A stretch of 64,000 nt of DNA, taken from contig NZ_OZ241968.1 of assembly GCF_965204125.1 (NCBI RefSeq), forward strand, positions 372,001 through 436,000, given 5' to 3'. The position numbers and the translations under genes are program-made. Each line of letters begins with the position of its first letter. Within the stretch, counting starts at the first letter, position 1. This DNA is from Poriferisodalis sp965204125 (GTDB lineage: Bacteria; Actinomycetota; Acidimicrobiia; Acidimicrobiales; Poriferisodalaceae). This document shows positions 34,439 through 42,875 of this stretch, piece by piece. The notes beneath the pieces are model-generated. The model was not told the DNA's origin and ran no database searches. It saw nothing but the letters and a program-made list of their open reading frames with translations.

Positions 34439-35850
34439 CAGCCGATCGATCCCTCCATCTGAAGCTCGATCAGCCGGCTCCATTCGACGGCGTACTCCAT
34501 CGGCAGCGTGCGCGTCACCGGCTCGATGAAGCCGTTCACCACCATGCCCATGGCCTGCTCGGCCGACAGGCCGCGGCTCATCAGGTAGAAGAGCTGCTCG
34601 TCGGCCACCTTCGACACCGTGGCCTCGTGGCCGATCTCGGCGTCACGTGAACCGATCTCCTGGTACGGGTAGGTGTCCGAGCGACTGTCCTGGTCGAGCA
34701 GCAGCGCGTCGCATTGCACGTGGCTGCGGCAGCCGCTCATGCCGTCTTCCACCCGCACGAGGCCGCGGTAGGTGGTGCGCCCGCCGTCCTTCGAGATCGA
34801 CTTCGACACGATCTTCGACGTGGTCTCGGGCGCCGCGTGCACCATCTTGGCCCCGGCGTCCTGGTGCTGGCCGTTGCCGGCATAGGCCACCGACAGCACC
34901 TCACCCGAGGCCTTGGGCCCCATCAGGTACACGGCCGGGTACTTCATGGTGAGCCGCGAGCCGATGTTGCCGTCGATCCACTCCACGTGGGCCTCGTCGT
35001 AGGCGGCAGCCCGCTTGGTGACCAGGTTGAACACGTTGTTCGACCAGTTCTGGATGGTGGTGTAGGTGATGCGCCCGCCCGGCAGCGCCACCAGCTCGAC
35101 CACGGCCGAGTGCAGCGAGTCGGTGGTGTACACCGGCGCCGAGCAGCCCTCGATGTAGTGCACCGTGGCACCCTCATCCGCGATGATCAGCGTGCGCTCG
35201 AACTGGCCCATGTTCTCGGCGTTGATGCGGAAGTAGGCCTGCAGCGGCATCTCCACCTCGACGCCGGGCGGCACGTAGATGAACGACCCGCCCGACCACA
35301 CGGCCGAGTTCAGCGCTGCGAACTTGTTGTCGCCCGGGGGGATGATCGTGCCGAAGTAGCGCTGCACGATGTCGGGGTACTCCTTGACGGCGGAGTCCAT
35401 GTCGCTGAACAGCACGCCCTGGGCTTCGAGGTCTTCCCGGTTGCGGTGGTACACCACTTCGGACTCGTACTGGGCGGTGACCCCGGCGAGGTACTTGCGC
35501 TCGGCCTCGGGGATGCCCAGCTTCTCGTAGGTGTCCTTGACCGAGTCGGGCAGCTCTTCCCAGGCGTCGACCTGGCCTTCGGTGGGCTTGATGTAGTAGT
35601 AGATGTCGTCGAAGTAGATCTCCGACATGTCGCCGCCCCAGTTGGGCATGGGCTTGCGCAGGAAGGTCTTGTAGGCCCGCAGGCGGAAGTCGAGCATCCA
35701 CTGGGGCTCGTTCTTGAGACTCGACATCTCGCGGATGATCTCTTCGTCCAAGCCCTTGCGCGGCTTGAAGACGTAGTCCTCCTCGTCGCTCCACCCCAGC
35801 TTGTACTTGCCGAGGTCGATTCCGACGGTTGGCTCGGCGATGTCGGTCAT
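34438..35850 (-). CDS. sufB: SufB, FeS scaffold subunit
   Basis: 470 residues from ATG 35850. Family blocks: MLDFRLRAYKTFLRKPMPNWG, GDNKFAALNSAVWSGGSFIY, VPPGVEVEMPLQAYFRINAE, YIEGCSAPVYTTDSLHSAVVE, the C-terminal VEDGMSGCRSHVQCDALLLD and DAEIGHEATVSKVADEQLFYLMSRG. SufB carries the nascent cluster in the SufBC2D complex. A TAGGCT hexamer at 35857-35862 sits six bases before the start. It heads a seven-gene minus-strand operon. Confidence 0.96.
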   Translation of the reverse strand: MTDIAEPTVGIDLGKYKLGWSDEEDYVFKPRKGLDEEIIREMSSLKNEPQWMLDFRLRAYKTFLRKPMPNWGGDMSEIYFDDIYYYIKPTEGQVDAWEELPDSVKDTYEKLGIPEAERKYLAGVTAQYESEVVYHRNREDLEAQGVLFSDMDSAVKEYPDIVQRYFGTIIPPGDNKFAALNSAVWSGGSFIYVPPGVEVEMPLQAYFRINAENMGQFERTLIIADEGATVHYIEGCSAPVYTTDSLHSAVVELVALPGGRITYTTIQNWSNNVFNLVTKRAAAYDEAHVEWIDGNIGSRLTMKYPAVYLMGPKASGEVLSVAYAGNGQHQDAGAKMVHAAPETTSKIVSKSISKDGGRTTYRGLVRVEDGMSGCRSHVQCDALLLDQDSRSDTYPYQEIGSRDAEIGHEATVSKVADEQLFYLMSRGLSAEQAMGMVVNGFIEPVTRTLPMEYAVEWSRLIELQMEGSIG

Positions 35851-35856
35851 GTGTTC

Positions 35857-35862
35857 AGCCTA
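35857..35862 (-). promoter_or_regulatory. Leaderless -10 hexamer TAGGCT for the sufB operon
   Basis: Read on the minus strand, TAGGCT is followed by six bases and ATG 35850. No SufR-like inverted repeat was noticed next to it. Confidence 0.5.
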
Positions 35863-35908
35863 ACGCCACCCCTGTCGGGGTCCGAGTGCAGGGCGCGGGG
35901 CGGAGCGC

Positions 35909-36814
35909 TCAGCTGAGCAGAGTGGGGGCGAGACGGCGCCAGCCGTCGAATGCTGCTGGGGGGTCGTCGGCAAGGACCTGCACGCAGACGTGGTCGGCGC
36001 CGGCGTCGAAGTGGGCGTCCACACGGGCCTTGACGTCGTCCTCGGTGCCCCAGGCCACGATGGCGTCGACCAGCTTGTCGGACGGGCCGCCGTCGGGGCC
36101 GCCGTCGATGTCGGCCTGGGTGAAGCCCAGCCGCAGCAGGTTGTTGGCGTAGTTCGGCAGGCCCAGGTAGATGGCCATGTTCTTGCGGGCCAGCGCGCGG
36201 GCCGAGTCGGCGTTCGTGTCGAGAATGGCCATCTGCTCGGGATACAGCGCTGCGTCGGGCCCCATGGTGTCGCGGGCGACCGCCGTGTGCTCGGGCGGCA
36301 CGAAGTAGGGGTGGGCGCCGGCGGTGGCGGTGGCCGACAGCTCGAGCATCTTCGGGCCGAGCGCTGCCAGCACGATCTCGGGCAGCTCCTGGGGGCCGTG
36401 GGCCATGAAGCGGGCCTTGCCCATGCGCTCGAGGTACTCGCGCATGTAGCTGAGCGCCTTGGAGTAGTCGTGCTTGCGGATGTACTCGACGAGATGGTGA
36501 TGGCTGACGCCGAGGCCCAGCAGGAACCGTCCCGGGTGGGCCTCGTCGATGGTGCGCAGCGTGTTGGCCATGGTCATGGGGTCGCGGGCGTAGATGTTGG
36601 CGATGCCGGTGGCGATCTTGATGGTGCTGGTGCCCTCCAGCAGGCGGGCAGCGGCCACGAACGGGTCACGCCCGACGGCCTCGGGGATCCAGAACGCCCC
36701 GTAGCCCAGTTCCTCGGCTTCGGCCACGAAGTCCACGCCCTGCGCGGACGGCAGTGTGTCGAGCACCCCCGTCCAGATGCCGATGCGTCCCAAGTCGATG
36801 CTTCCCATGCTCAT
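35909..36814 (-). CDS. LLM-class F420-dependent oxidoreductase
   Basis: 301 residues from ATG 36814; TAGCGT (36823-36828) is eight bases upstream. Luciferase-like (bacterial luciferase) TIM barrel: GRIGIWTGVLDT, AEAEELGYGAFWIPEAVGRD, IKIATGIANIYARDPMTMAN, PGRFLLGLGVSHHHLVEY, and AALGPKMLELSATATAGAHPY. The last block is typical of F420-binding members in actinobacteria. Reaction and substrate unknown. Confidence 0.88.
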   Translation of the reverse strand: MSMGSIDLGRIGIWTGVLDTLPSAQGVDFVAEAEELGYGAFWIPEAVGRDPFVAAARLLEGTSTIKIATGIANIYARDPMTMANTLRTIDEAHPGRFLLGLGVSHHHLVEYIRKHDYSKALSYMREYLERMGKARFMAHGPQELPEIVLAALGPKMLELSATATAGAHPYFVPPEHTAVARDTMGPDAALYPEQMAILDTNADSARALARKNMAIYLGLPNYANNLLRLGFTQADIDGGPDGGPSDKLVDAIVAWGTEDDVKARVDAHFDAGADHVCVQVLADDPPAAFDGWRRLAPTLLS

Positions 36815-36883
36815 GGGCCGTGACGCTACCGCCGCCGCTTGAAGCGCGTCAGGTTGTCGACCGAGACAACGCGACGGGCGTGA

Positions 36884-37402
36884 TCAGTCGAGGCGGCGGA
36901 GTTCGCCCATGTAGCGGACTCGGCGGTCGAGGTAGTTCTGCACGCCGGGCAGGATGAGCGGGGCGGTGTCGACGCCTTCGCGGATCTTGGCGGGTGTGCC
37001 CACTGCGATGGTGCCTGGCGGGACTTTCATGCCGCCTGGCACCACGGCCCCGGCGCCGACCAGCGCTCGCTCGCCGATCTCGGCGTCGTGCAGCACGATT
37101 GCGCCGGTGCCCACCAGGGCCTCGTCGTGCACCACACCGCCCTCGATGTGCGCCAAGTGGCCGATGGTGCAGCGCTCCCCCACGGTGGTCGACCATTCCT
37201 CGGTGACGTGGAGCACGGCGTTGTCCTGCACCGAACTGCCGGCCCCCACGACGATGTCGTTGTCGTCGCCGCGCAGCACCGCGCCCGACCAGATCGACGC
37301 CTCTGGGCCGATCGTCACCCGCCCGATGATGATCGCCTCGGGCATCACGAAGGCATCGGGGTGGATGTCGGGCACATGGTCGCCAAGCGCATATATCGGC
37401 AC
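36884..37402 (-). CDS. Gamma-carbonic-anhydrase-family hexapeptide protein
   Basis: 172 residues from GTG 37402; TAGCGT is six bases upstream at 37409-37414. Left-handed beta-helix repeats (IIIGRVTIGPEASIW, SGAVLRGDD, ALVGAGAVVPGGMKVPPGTI) and the histidines of the metal site (NAVLHVTEE, IGHLAHIEGG) match the Cam/YrdA family. These trimers hydrate CO2 or have lost activity; the catalytic state cannot be judged here. Confidence 0.9.
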   Translation of the reverse strand: MPIYALGDHVPDIHPDAFVMPEAIIIGRVTIGPEASIWSGAVLRGDDNDIVVGAGSSVQDNAVLHVTEEWSTTVGERCTIGHLAHIEGGVVHDEALVGTGAIVLHDAEIGERALVGAGAVVPGGMKVPPGTIAVGTPAKIREGVDTAPLILPGVQNYLDRRVRYMGELRRLD

Positions 37403-37475
37403 GCCGCCACGCTAGTGGTCAGCCTCCGAATTGACGGAGTGATCGACGCAGCTCGGGCGGTACGGTGCGGGCTCC

Positions 37476-39683
37476 ATGACGCAGGCTCCGGTGGCACCGC
37501 AGCGGCCGCACGTGCGGCGCATTCACGGCACTGAGACCGACGACCCCTGGCACTGGCTGCGCGACCAGGACGACCCCGCGGTGCGGGAGTATCTCGAGGC
37601 CGAGAATGCCTATACGGAAGCCGCGACTGTCCACCTGGCGGATCTTCGGGAGCAGATCTTCGGCGAGATCAAGGCTCGCACCAAGGAAACCCACCAGTCG
37701 TTGCCGACGCCGAAGGACGACTGGGAATACCGGGCTCGCACCGTGGAGGGGTTGCAGTACGTCATCCATGTGAGGCGCCCCCGGGGCGGCACCGACGATG
37801 ACGAGGTGGTGCTGCTCGACGAGAACGAGTTGGCCGAGGGCCACGAGTACTTCGCCGTCGGCGACCTGGCCGTCAGCCCCGATCACCGCCTGCTCGCCTA
37901 CACCACCGACACCGACGGCGACGAGAAGTACACGCTGACGGTGGTCGACATCGCGACCGGTGAGGTGCTGGACGGCCCCGACGTGCCCGGGCCAGGGTGC
38001 GGCCTGAGCGAGCTCAGCTACGGGTTGGTGTGGGCGAACGACAACTCGACGCTGTTCGCCGTTCTCACCGACGATGCCCTGCGTCCCAACCGCGTGATCC
38101 GCCACGTCGTGGGCACCGACCCCGCCGGCGACGTCGAGGTGTACCGGGAGGACGACGAGCGGTTCTGGGTGGGCGTGGGGGCCACCAGCAGCGAGCGCTT
38201 CGTGGTGATCGGCTCGCAGTCGAAGATCACGTCGGAGCAACGGCTGGTGGAAGCCGATCGGCCCGCTTCAGAGCCATTGCTCGTGCGTGAGCGGCGGGCA
38301 GGTATCGAGTACGGCCTCGACCACCAGGGCGAGCGGTTGCTCATCGTCACCAACGACGGCGCTCTGGACTTCCGGCTGGTCGAGGCGCCCGTGCCGAGCG
38401 AAGGCAGCACCCCGGCCGCAGGCGACGCACCGGTAGAGGGCGCTCCCCCCGGGCACGACAGCACGTGGCGCGAGCTGATTGGCGCGCGCGAAGGCATCCG
38501 CATCGACGGCTTGGACTGCTTCCAGGACTTCGTGGTTGTCCACGAGCGCCAGGACGGTCTGGTCCGGCTGCGGGTTCATGACACTCGTGATGCCCAGCCG
38601 AGCGGGTTGAGCCCGAACGGTGCCGGTGTCGGCACTTCAGGTACCGGCACCGACGGACGCGGCGATGCGAACCCGGGCGAGCTTGGCCCTGCATTTGAGA
38701 TCGAGATGCCAGAGCCGGTCTACGAGGCCGGCGGCGGGGCGAATGCCGAATTCGACACCCGCCGCTACCGATTCGGCTACACGTCGATGGTGACGCCGCC
38801 GTCGATCTTCGAGCTGGACCTCGACAGCGGCGAACGGGAGCTGCTCGACCAACTGCCGGTGCTCGGCGATGTCGACCTGACCGCGTACACCACCGAGCGC
38901 ATCACCGCCACGGCGCCCGACGGCACGGCGGTGCCGATCAGCCTGGTGTGGAAGCCGGGCGCAATTAGCTGGCCAGCGCCCTGCCTGCTGTACGGCTACG
39001 GGGCTTACGAGATCGGCATGCCGGCGTCGTTCTCGACGGTCCGGCTGTCGCTGCTGGACCGGGGCGTGCTGTTTGCCATCGCGCACGTTCGTGGCGGCGG
39101 CGAGTTGGGGCGGGCCTGGTACGAGGGCGGCAAGCTGGACAGCAAGCACAACACGTTCGATGACTTTGCCGCCTGCGCCGGCCATCTGACCACGGACCGA
39201 TGGGCCGACCCGCAGCGGATCTGCGCCCGAGGCGGCAGCGCCGGCGGCCTGCTCATGGGGGCGATGGTGAACCGCCACCCAGACCTGTTCTGCGGTGTCG
39301 TCGCCGAGGTGCCCTTCGTGGACGTGCTGAACACGATGCTCGACCCGGACATCCCCCTGACAGTCACCGAGTACGACGAGTGGGGCGACCCGAACGACCC
39401 GGCGGCGTTCGAGACGATCCGGTCGTATGCGCCGTACGAGAACGTCGAGCCGGCCGATCACCCTGCCCTGCTGATCACCGCCGGGCTGGCTGACCCACGA
39501 GTGCAGTACTGGGAGCCCGCCAAGTGGGTGGCCAAGCTGCGGGCGACCACCACTTCGACCAAGCCGATCCTGCTGCGCACCGAGATGGGTGCCGGCCATG
39601 GCGGACCCTCAGGCCGCTACGACGCCTGGCGCGATGAGGCGTTCATCCTGGCGTTCATCTGCGACGTGCTCGGCGTGGCGTGA
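37476..39683 (+). CDS. ptrB: Oligopeptidase B-type S9 serine peptidase
   Basis: 735 residues from ATG 37476, preceded by TACGGT at 37461-37466. A beta-propeller domain (residues 80-440) is followed by the alpha/beta hydrolase domain. The nucleophile is in CARGGSAGGLLMGAMVN, the Asp in ITAGLADPRVQYWEP, and the His in GAGHGGPSGRYD; RTKETHQSLPTPKDDWEY and LLYGYGAYEIGMPASF are typical of oligopeptidase B. A low-complexity insertion (residues 385-410) is Gly/Thr rich. It cleaves short peptides after basic residues; cytoplasmic. Confidence 0.93.
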   Translation: MTQAPVAPQRPHVRRIHGTETDDPWHWLRDQDDPAVREYLEAENAYTEAATVHLADLREQIFGEIKARTKETHQSLPTPKDDWEYRARTVEGLQYVIHVRRPRGGTDDDEVVLLDENELAEGHEYFAVGDLAVSPDHRLLAYTTDTDGDEKYTLTVVDIATGEVLDGPDVPGPGCGLSELSYGLVWANDNSTLFAVLTDDALRPNRVIRHVVGTDPAGDVEVYREDDERFWVGVGATSSERFVVIGSQSKITSEQRLVEADRPASEPLLVRERRAGIEYGLDHQGERLLIVTNDGALDFRLVEAPVPSEGSTPAAGDAPVEGAPPGHDSTWRELIGAREGIRIDGLDCFQDFVVVHERQDGLVRLRVHDTRDAQPSGLSPNGAGVGTSGTGTDGRGDANPGELGPAFEIEMPEPVYEAGGGANAEFDTRRYRFGYTSMVTPPSIFELDLDSGERELLDQLPVLGDVDLTAYTTERITATAPDGTAVPISLVWKPGAISWPAPCLLYGYGAYEIGMPASFSTVRLSLLDRGVLFAIAHVRGGGELGRAWYEGGKLDSKHNTFDDFAACAGHLTTDRWADPQRICARGGSAGGLLMGAMVNRHPDLFCGVVAEVPFVDVLNTMLDPDIPLTVTEYDEWGDPNDPAAFETIRSYAPYENVEPADHPALLITAGLADPRVQYWEPAKWVAKLRATTTSTKPILLRTEMGAGHGGPSGRYDAWRDEAFILAFICDVLGVA

Positions 39684-39746
39684 GCCAGGCGCAGACAGCA
39701 CGAGTGGCGTAAGCCACACGCAGAGGGCACGCGTGGCGTAAGCGGC
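39675..39746. repeat. 29-bp tandem hairpin repeats at the ptrB stop
   Basis: Copies start at 39675, 39704 and 39733, an exact 29-base period, each with GTGGCGTRAGC. The core forms a hairpin GTGGC-GTRA-GCCAC, best in the second copy. The first copy overlaps the ptrB stop codon and the third runs up to the stop of the convergent MauE-like gene. A related sequence occurs at 43734-43775. Confidence 0.7.
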
Positions 39747-40121
39747 CTAGAAGAGCGCCAGCACGGCAAGTGCCGCCAGCAGGCCGTTGCGCAGCAGCGA
39801 ACCGGCGCCGACGGGCTTCGCCGACCAGCGGCCGAAGCACGCACACGCGGGCCGCTCTTCACGAGGGCGTCGCAGCATCCGCGCCAGTGCCGCGCTGAAT
39901 GCCGCGAGCAGCACCAACGCCAGCCACGCCGGCCACGGCTTGGCAACGCCAGCCGCCAAGCCTGCCCCGAGCACGATCTCGACTGGGCCGAACAACGGCA
40001 CCGTCCACCGGGGAGCGCCCATCGCCCGGGCCGCGCCAGGCCACGACGGGTCGCTCAGCTTCAGCGCGCCCGACGCCAGGAACAGCACACCCAGTGCGAT
40101 GCGGGCGACGGTGCCGATCAC
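39747..40121 (-). CDS. MauE/DoxX-like membrane protein
   Basis: 124 residues with four membrane helices (ARIALGVLFLASGALK, GPVEIVLGAGLAAGVA, WLALVLLAAFSAALARM, LRNGLLAALAVLALF). The loop CACFGRW between helices 3 and 4 is the CxCFG motif of MauE-type proteins, thought to handle thiol/disulfide redox in the membrane. It lies 24 bases from the flavin reductase gene on the same strand. A connection with the nearby redox selenoprotein cluster is possible but not shown. Confidence 0.8.
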   Translation of the reverse strand: MIGTVARIALGVLFLASGALKLSDPSWPGAARAMGAPRWTVPLFGPVEIVLGAGLAAGVAKPWPAWLALVLLAAFSAALARMLRRPREERPACACFGRWSAKPVGAGSLLRNGLLAALAVLALF

Positions 40122-40145
40122 CGCTTCCCGCCCATCAGCCGGCCG

Positions 40146-40640
40146 TCACGCAAAGGTGCCGTAGCCACCCTTCCAGAACAGCAGGGGATCCTTCGCGTCG
40201 AGCACTTCGAGCTCGACCACCCGCCCGACGACGATGTCGTGATCGCCGCCGTCGTACACGGCTTCGATCGTGCAGTCGATGTAGGCGATCGAGCCCTCGA
40301 TGATCGGGGCGCCCGTCGGCCCCGGGTGCCACTCGACATCAGCGAACTTGTCGTCGGCCCGGCTGGCCATCACCCCGCAGGTTGCCATCTGGTCCTGGGC
40401 CATGATGTTCACGCAGAAGCTGCCCGCGGCACGGATGTCGCCCCACGACGACGAGTCCTTGGTGGGCAGGAACGCCACGAGCGGCGGCTCGAGCGACACC
40501 GAAGTGAACGAGCCGATGGCCATGCCGACCGGCCGGCCCTCGTTCACGGCGGTGACCGCGGTGACGCCGGTCGGGAAGTGCCCGAGCACATCCCGAAAGA
40601 GCCTGCTGTCGATGGAGGGCTGGTCGCTCGAGTCAGTCAC
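40146..40640 (-). CDS. Flavin reductase (HpaC/HsaB-like)
   Basis: 164 residues from GTG 40640; the longer frame from 40892 is a shadow of the divergent gene. Family blocks: FRDVLGHFPTGVTAVTA, GMAIGSFTSVSLEPPLVAF, SSWGDIRAAGSFCVNIMAQDQ and DCTIEAVYDGGDHDIVVGRVVEL (FMN-binding split barrel). It supplies reduced flavin to a two-component monooxygenase; the HsaA-like gene at 27303 and the HpaB-family gene at 881 are candidate partners. Confidence 0.9.
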   Translation of the reverse strand: MTDSSDQPSIDSRLFRDVLGHFPTGVTAVTAVNEGRPVGMAIGSFTSVSLEPPLVAFLPTKDSSSWGDIRAAGSFCVNIMAQDQMATCGVMASRADDKFADVEWHPGPTGAPIIEGSIAYIDCTIEAVYDGGDHDIVVGRVVELEVLDAKDPLLFWKGGYGTFA

Positions 40641-40688
40641 GGCGCCAACCCTAGACACGCCGCTAGCTGCGCGACGTAGCCTCCCGCC

Positions 40689-42200
40689 ATGGCTTCGAGC
40701 GCAGACGAGAACCAAGCCGACAACGCAGTGGCAGAGGTGCCAGGCGACGGTCTGGTGGCCGTCGTGAAGCGGGACTGCCCGACGTGCGAACTCATCGGGC
40801 CGGTGCTGGCAGACATCGAATCCCGCGGCTCGCTGACGGTGTTCACCCAGGACGATCCCGCCTTCCCCGAGGCGGTCGCAGCCAGAGTGCACGACGCAGA
40901 CCTTGGCTTCTCATGGCATCACGACATCGAGACCGTGCCGACGCTGATGCGGTTCGCCGACGGTGCCGAGACCGGACGCATCGTCGGCTGGTCCCGGCCC
41001 GAATGGGAGTCGTTCACCGGACTCGGAGGCTTGGGCGACGGCCTGCCCGAACATCGTCCCGGCTGCGGTTCGCTGTCGGTCGATCCGGCCCACGTCGACG
41101 CCCTGGAGGCTCGCTTCGGCGGCTCGGGCCTGAGCGCTCGCCGCGTCGAGTTCGGCAGCCAGGAAGACCTCCACGAGGCGATGTTCGACCGGGGCTGGTC
41201 GGACGGCCTGCCGCTGGTGCCCCCCACCGCCGAGCGGGTCGCTGCAATGCTGGCGGGGACGTCGCGTGCCGCCGACGAGGTGGTGGCGAATGTCGCGCCC
41301 GATCTTGCCGACTGCACCGTCGAGAAGGCCGCGGTGAACGCCGTCATGGCCGGCTGCCGGCCCGAGTACTTCCCGGTGGTGCTGGCTGCGCTGACCGCCG
41401 TGTGCAACGACACCTTCAACATGCACGGGATGCTCGCCACAACCATGCCGGTCGGGCCGGTGTTCATTGTGAACGGACCGATCGCCCGCCAGATCGGCAT
41501 GAACAACGGGATGAACGTGTTCGGCCAAGGCAACCGGGCCAACAGCACGATCGGGCGGGCGGTGCAGCTCATCGTCCGCAACGTGGGCGGCGGACGCCCC
41601 GGCGAAGTGGACCGGGCGGCGCTCGGCCAGCCCGGCAAGGTGGGCTTTTGCTTCGCTGAGATCGAAGCCGCTGCCGACGGCAGCACCGACGAGTCCGGGG
41701 GCACCGGCTGGGACCCGCTGTGCACCGACTTCGGCTTCGAAGCCGGCACCAACGCTGTGACGGCCTTCCCGGGCGAGGCGCCCCGCTCGGTGGTCGACCA
41801 GCTCTCCCGCGATCCCGAGTCGCTGGCGCGCACCCTTGCTGCGTCGCTCAATGCGATCCATCACCCGAAGCTGGTGCTGGGCTTCGATGCGATCCTGGCG
41901 GTGGCGCCGGACCATTCCCGCGTGTTCATCGACAGCGGCTGGACGCGCCAGCAGACTGCTGACCGCATCAACGAGCTGACGACCCGACCGGGCTCCGAGC
42001 TGGTGCGCGGCGCCGACGGCATCGCCGAGGGTGTGCCCGATTTTCTGGCCGAAGCCGATCTGCCGAAGTTCCGTGAGGGAGGCCTGCACCTGGTGCACTG
42101 CGGCGGCGGCGCAGGGCTGTTCTCGGCGGTCATCGGCGGCTGGGTGAACGGCGAGGTCGGCGCTCAGCCCGTCTGCGTCGAGATCGATCCCTGGCGCTAG
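40689..42200 (+). CDS. Thioredoxin-domain protein, partner of the UGSC selenoprotein
   Basis: 503 residues from ATG 40689; TAGCCT (40677-40682) is six bases upstream. The N-terminus (residues 20-105) is thioredoxin-like with a CPTC active site in VVKRDCPTCELIGPVL and a cis-Pro strand DIETVPTLMRF. The rest (about 150-503) is a separate domain beginning FDRGWSDGLPLVPPTAERV, with Cys and Asn-rich blocks (GCRPEYFPVVLAALTAVCND, IARQIGMNNGMNVFGQGNRA). I recall this second domain as a usual neighbour of UGSC proteins; its reaction is not known. The UGSC gene follows after 117 bases. Confidence 0.75.
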   Translation: MASSADENQADNAVAEVPGDGLVAVVKRDCPTCELIGPVLADIESRGSLTVFTQDDPAFPEAVAARVHDADLGFSWHHDIETVPTLMRFADGAETGRIVGWSRPEWESFTGLGGLGDGLPEHRPGCGSLSVDPAHVDALEARFGGSGLSARRVEFGSQEDLHEAMFDRGWSDGLPLVPPTAERVAAMLAGTSRAADEVVANVAPDLADCTVEKAAVNAVMAGCRPEYFPVVLAALTAVCNDTFNMHGMLATTMPVGPVFIVNGPIARQIGMNNGMNVFGQGNRANSTIGRAVQLIVRNVGGGRPGEVDRAALGQPGKVGFCFAEIEAAADGSTDESGGTGWDPLCTDFGFEAGTNAVTAFPGEAPRSVVDQLSRDPESLARTLAASLNAIHHPKLVLGFDAILAVAPDHSRVFIDSGWTRQQTADRINELTTRPGSELVRGADGIAEGVPDFLAEADLPKFREGGLHLVHCGGGAGLFSAVIGGWVNGEVGAQPVCVEIDPWR

Positions 42201-42305
42201 CAGGATCATCTCGTCCTCGCTTGCCGCTCTTGTTCGCTCCGCTCACGGGCCGCTTAAGCCCGGGGCGGCTACAGTCGATCAGGACGTGCCCACCGGATCC
42301 AACAC

Positions 42306-42312
42306 AGGGGGG
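42306..42312 (+). promoter_or_regulatory. Strong ribosome-binding site of the UGSC gene
   Basis: AGGGGGG five bases before ATG 42318. This contrasts with the leaderless starts of many neighbours and fixes the start of the recoded gene. Confidence 0.75.
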
Positions 42313-42317
42313 ACCAC

Positions 42318-42836
42318 ATGAGCACTGTCGTCTTGGACCCGACGAACGAAGCGGCACCCGCCCATCGTGAACGGGTCACCCGGCCCGATTCGCTGGACGG
42401 CCTCACCGTGGGCCTGCTGGACATCAGCAAGCCCCGCGGCGACCGCTTCCTGAACCGGCTCGAGGAACGGCTGACCGAGCGGGGCCTGCGCGTCGAGCGC
42501 TACTCCAAGCCCACGTTCACCAAGCCGGCCCCGGTCGACCTGCGCCACGAGATCGCCACCAAGTGCGACGTGGTGATCGAAGCGCTAGCCGATTGAGGCA
42601 GCTGCACGTCGTGCAGTGTGCACGACATCGCTGATCTGGAACGCCGCGGCATCCCGTCGGTGTTCGTCGCCACCGTCCAGTTCGTCGACGGGGCCGAGGT
42701 ACAGGGCAAGTCGCTCGGCTTCGATCCGGCGGCCGTATGGGTGGAGCATCCCATCCAGGACCGCACCGACGACGAGATGGTCGCCATCGCCGACAAGGCC
42801 TTCGACGAGCTGATCGAGCAGCTTGTAGCTGCTTGA
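42318..42836 (+). CDS. UGSC-family selenoprotein (in-frame TGA)
   Basis: 172 residues when TGA 42594-42596 is read as selenocysteine at residue 93. The context is EALAD-U-GSCTSCSVHD, the Sec-Gly-Ser-Cys motif that names the known UGSC (seleno)protein family. Both halves stay in one frame with no other stop: the N-terminal half has GLLDISKPRGDRFLNRL and the C-terminal half has GIPSVFVATVQFVDGAEVQGKS and DDEMVAIADKAFDELIEQL. A SECIS-like hairpin follows at 42608-42626. Function of the family is not established; the motif suggests a redox selenol, served by the thioredoxin-domain protein encoded just upstream. Confidence 0.9.
42608..42626 (+). promoter_or_regulatory. Candidate bacterial SECIS hairpin of the UGSC gene
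   Basis: GTCGTGCA (42608-42615) pairs perfectly with TGCACGAC (42619-42626) around a GTG loop (42616-42618). Nineteen bases separate the TGA from the loop G. A competing hairpin CTGCAC-GTC-GTGCAG (42602-42616) is closer to the TGA and shares bases, so the true fold is uncertain. Confidence 0.65.
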
Positions 42837-42875
42837 GCTACGAGCCCGACAAGCACAGCGTGGCTGCCTGAGCTA
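42825..42875. repeat. Tandem hairpin repeat between UGSC and mutY genes
   Basis: Two related units start at 42825 (GTAGCTGCTTGAGCTAC) and 42860 (GTGGCTGCCTGAGCTA), 35 bases apart. The first forms GTAGCT-GCTTG-AGCTAC and contains the UGSC stop codon; the second ends on the mutY stop. The design matches the repeats at 19844 and 39675. Confidence 0.6.

Noticed and set aside
42602..42616. CTGCAC-GTC-GTGCAG hairpin as the SECIS of the UGSC gene
   Set aside because: Its loop lies only 11 bases after the TGA, closer than typical bacterial SECIS loops; the overlapping 8-bp hairpin at 42608-42626 fits better.
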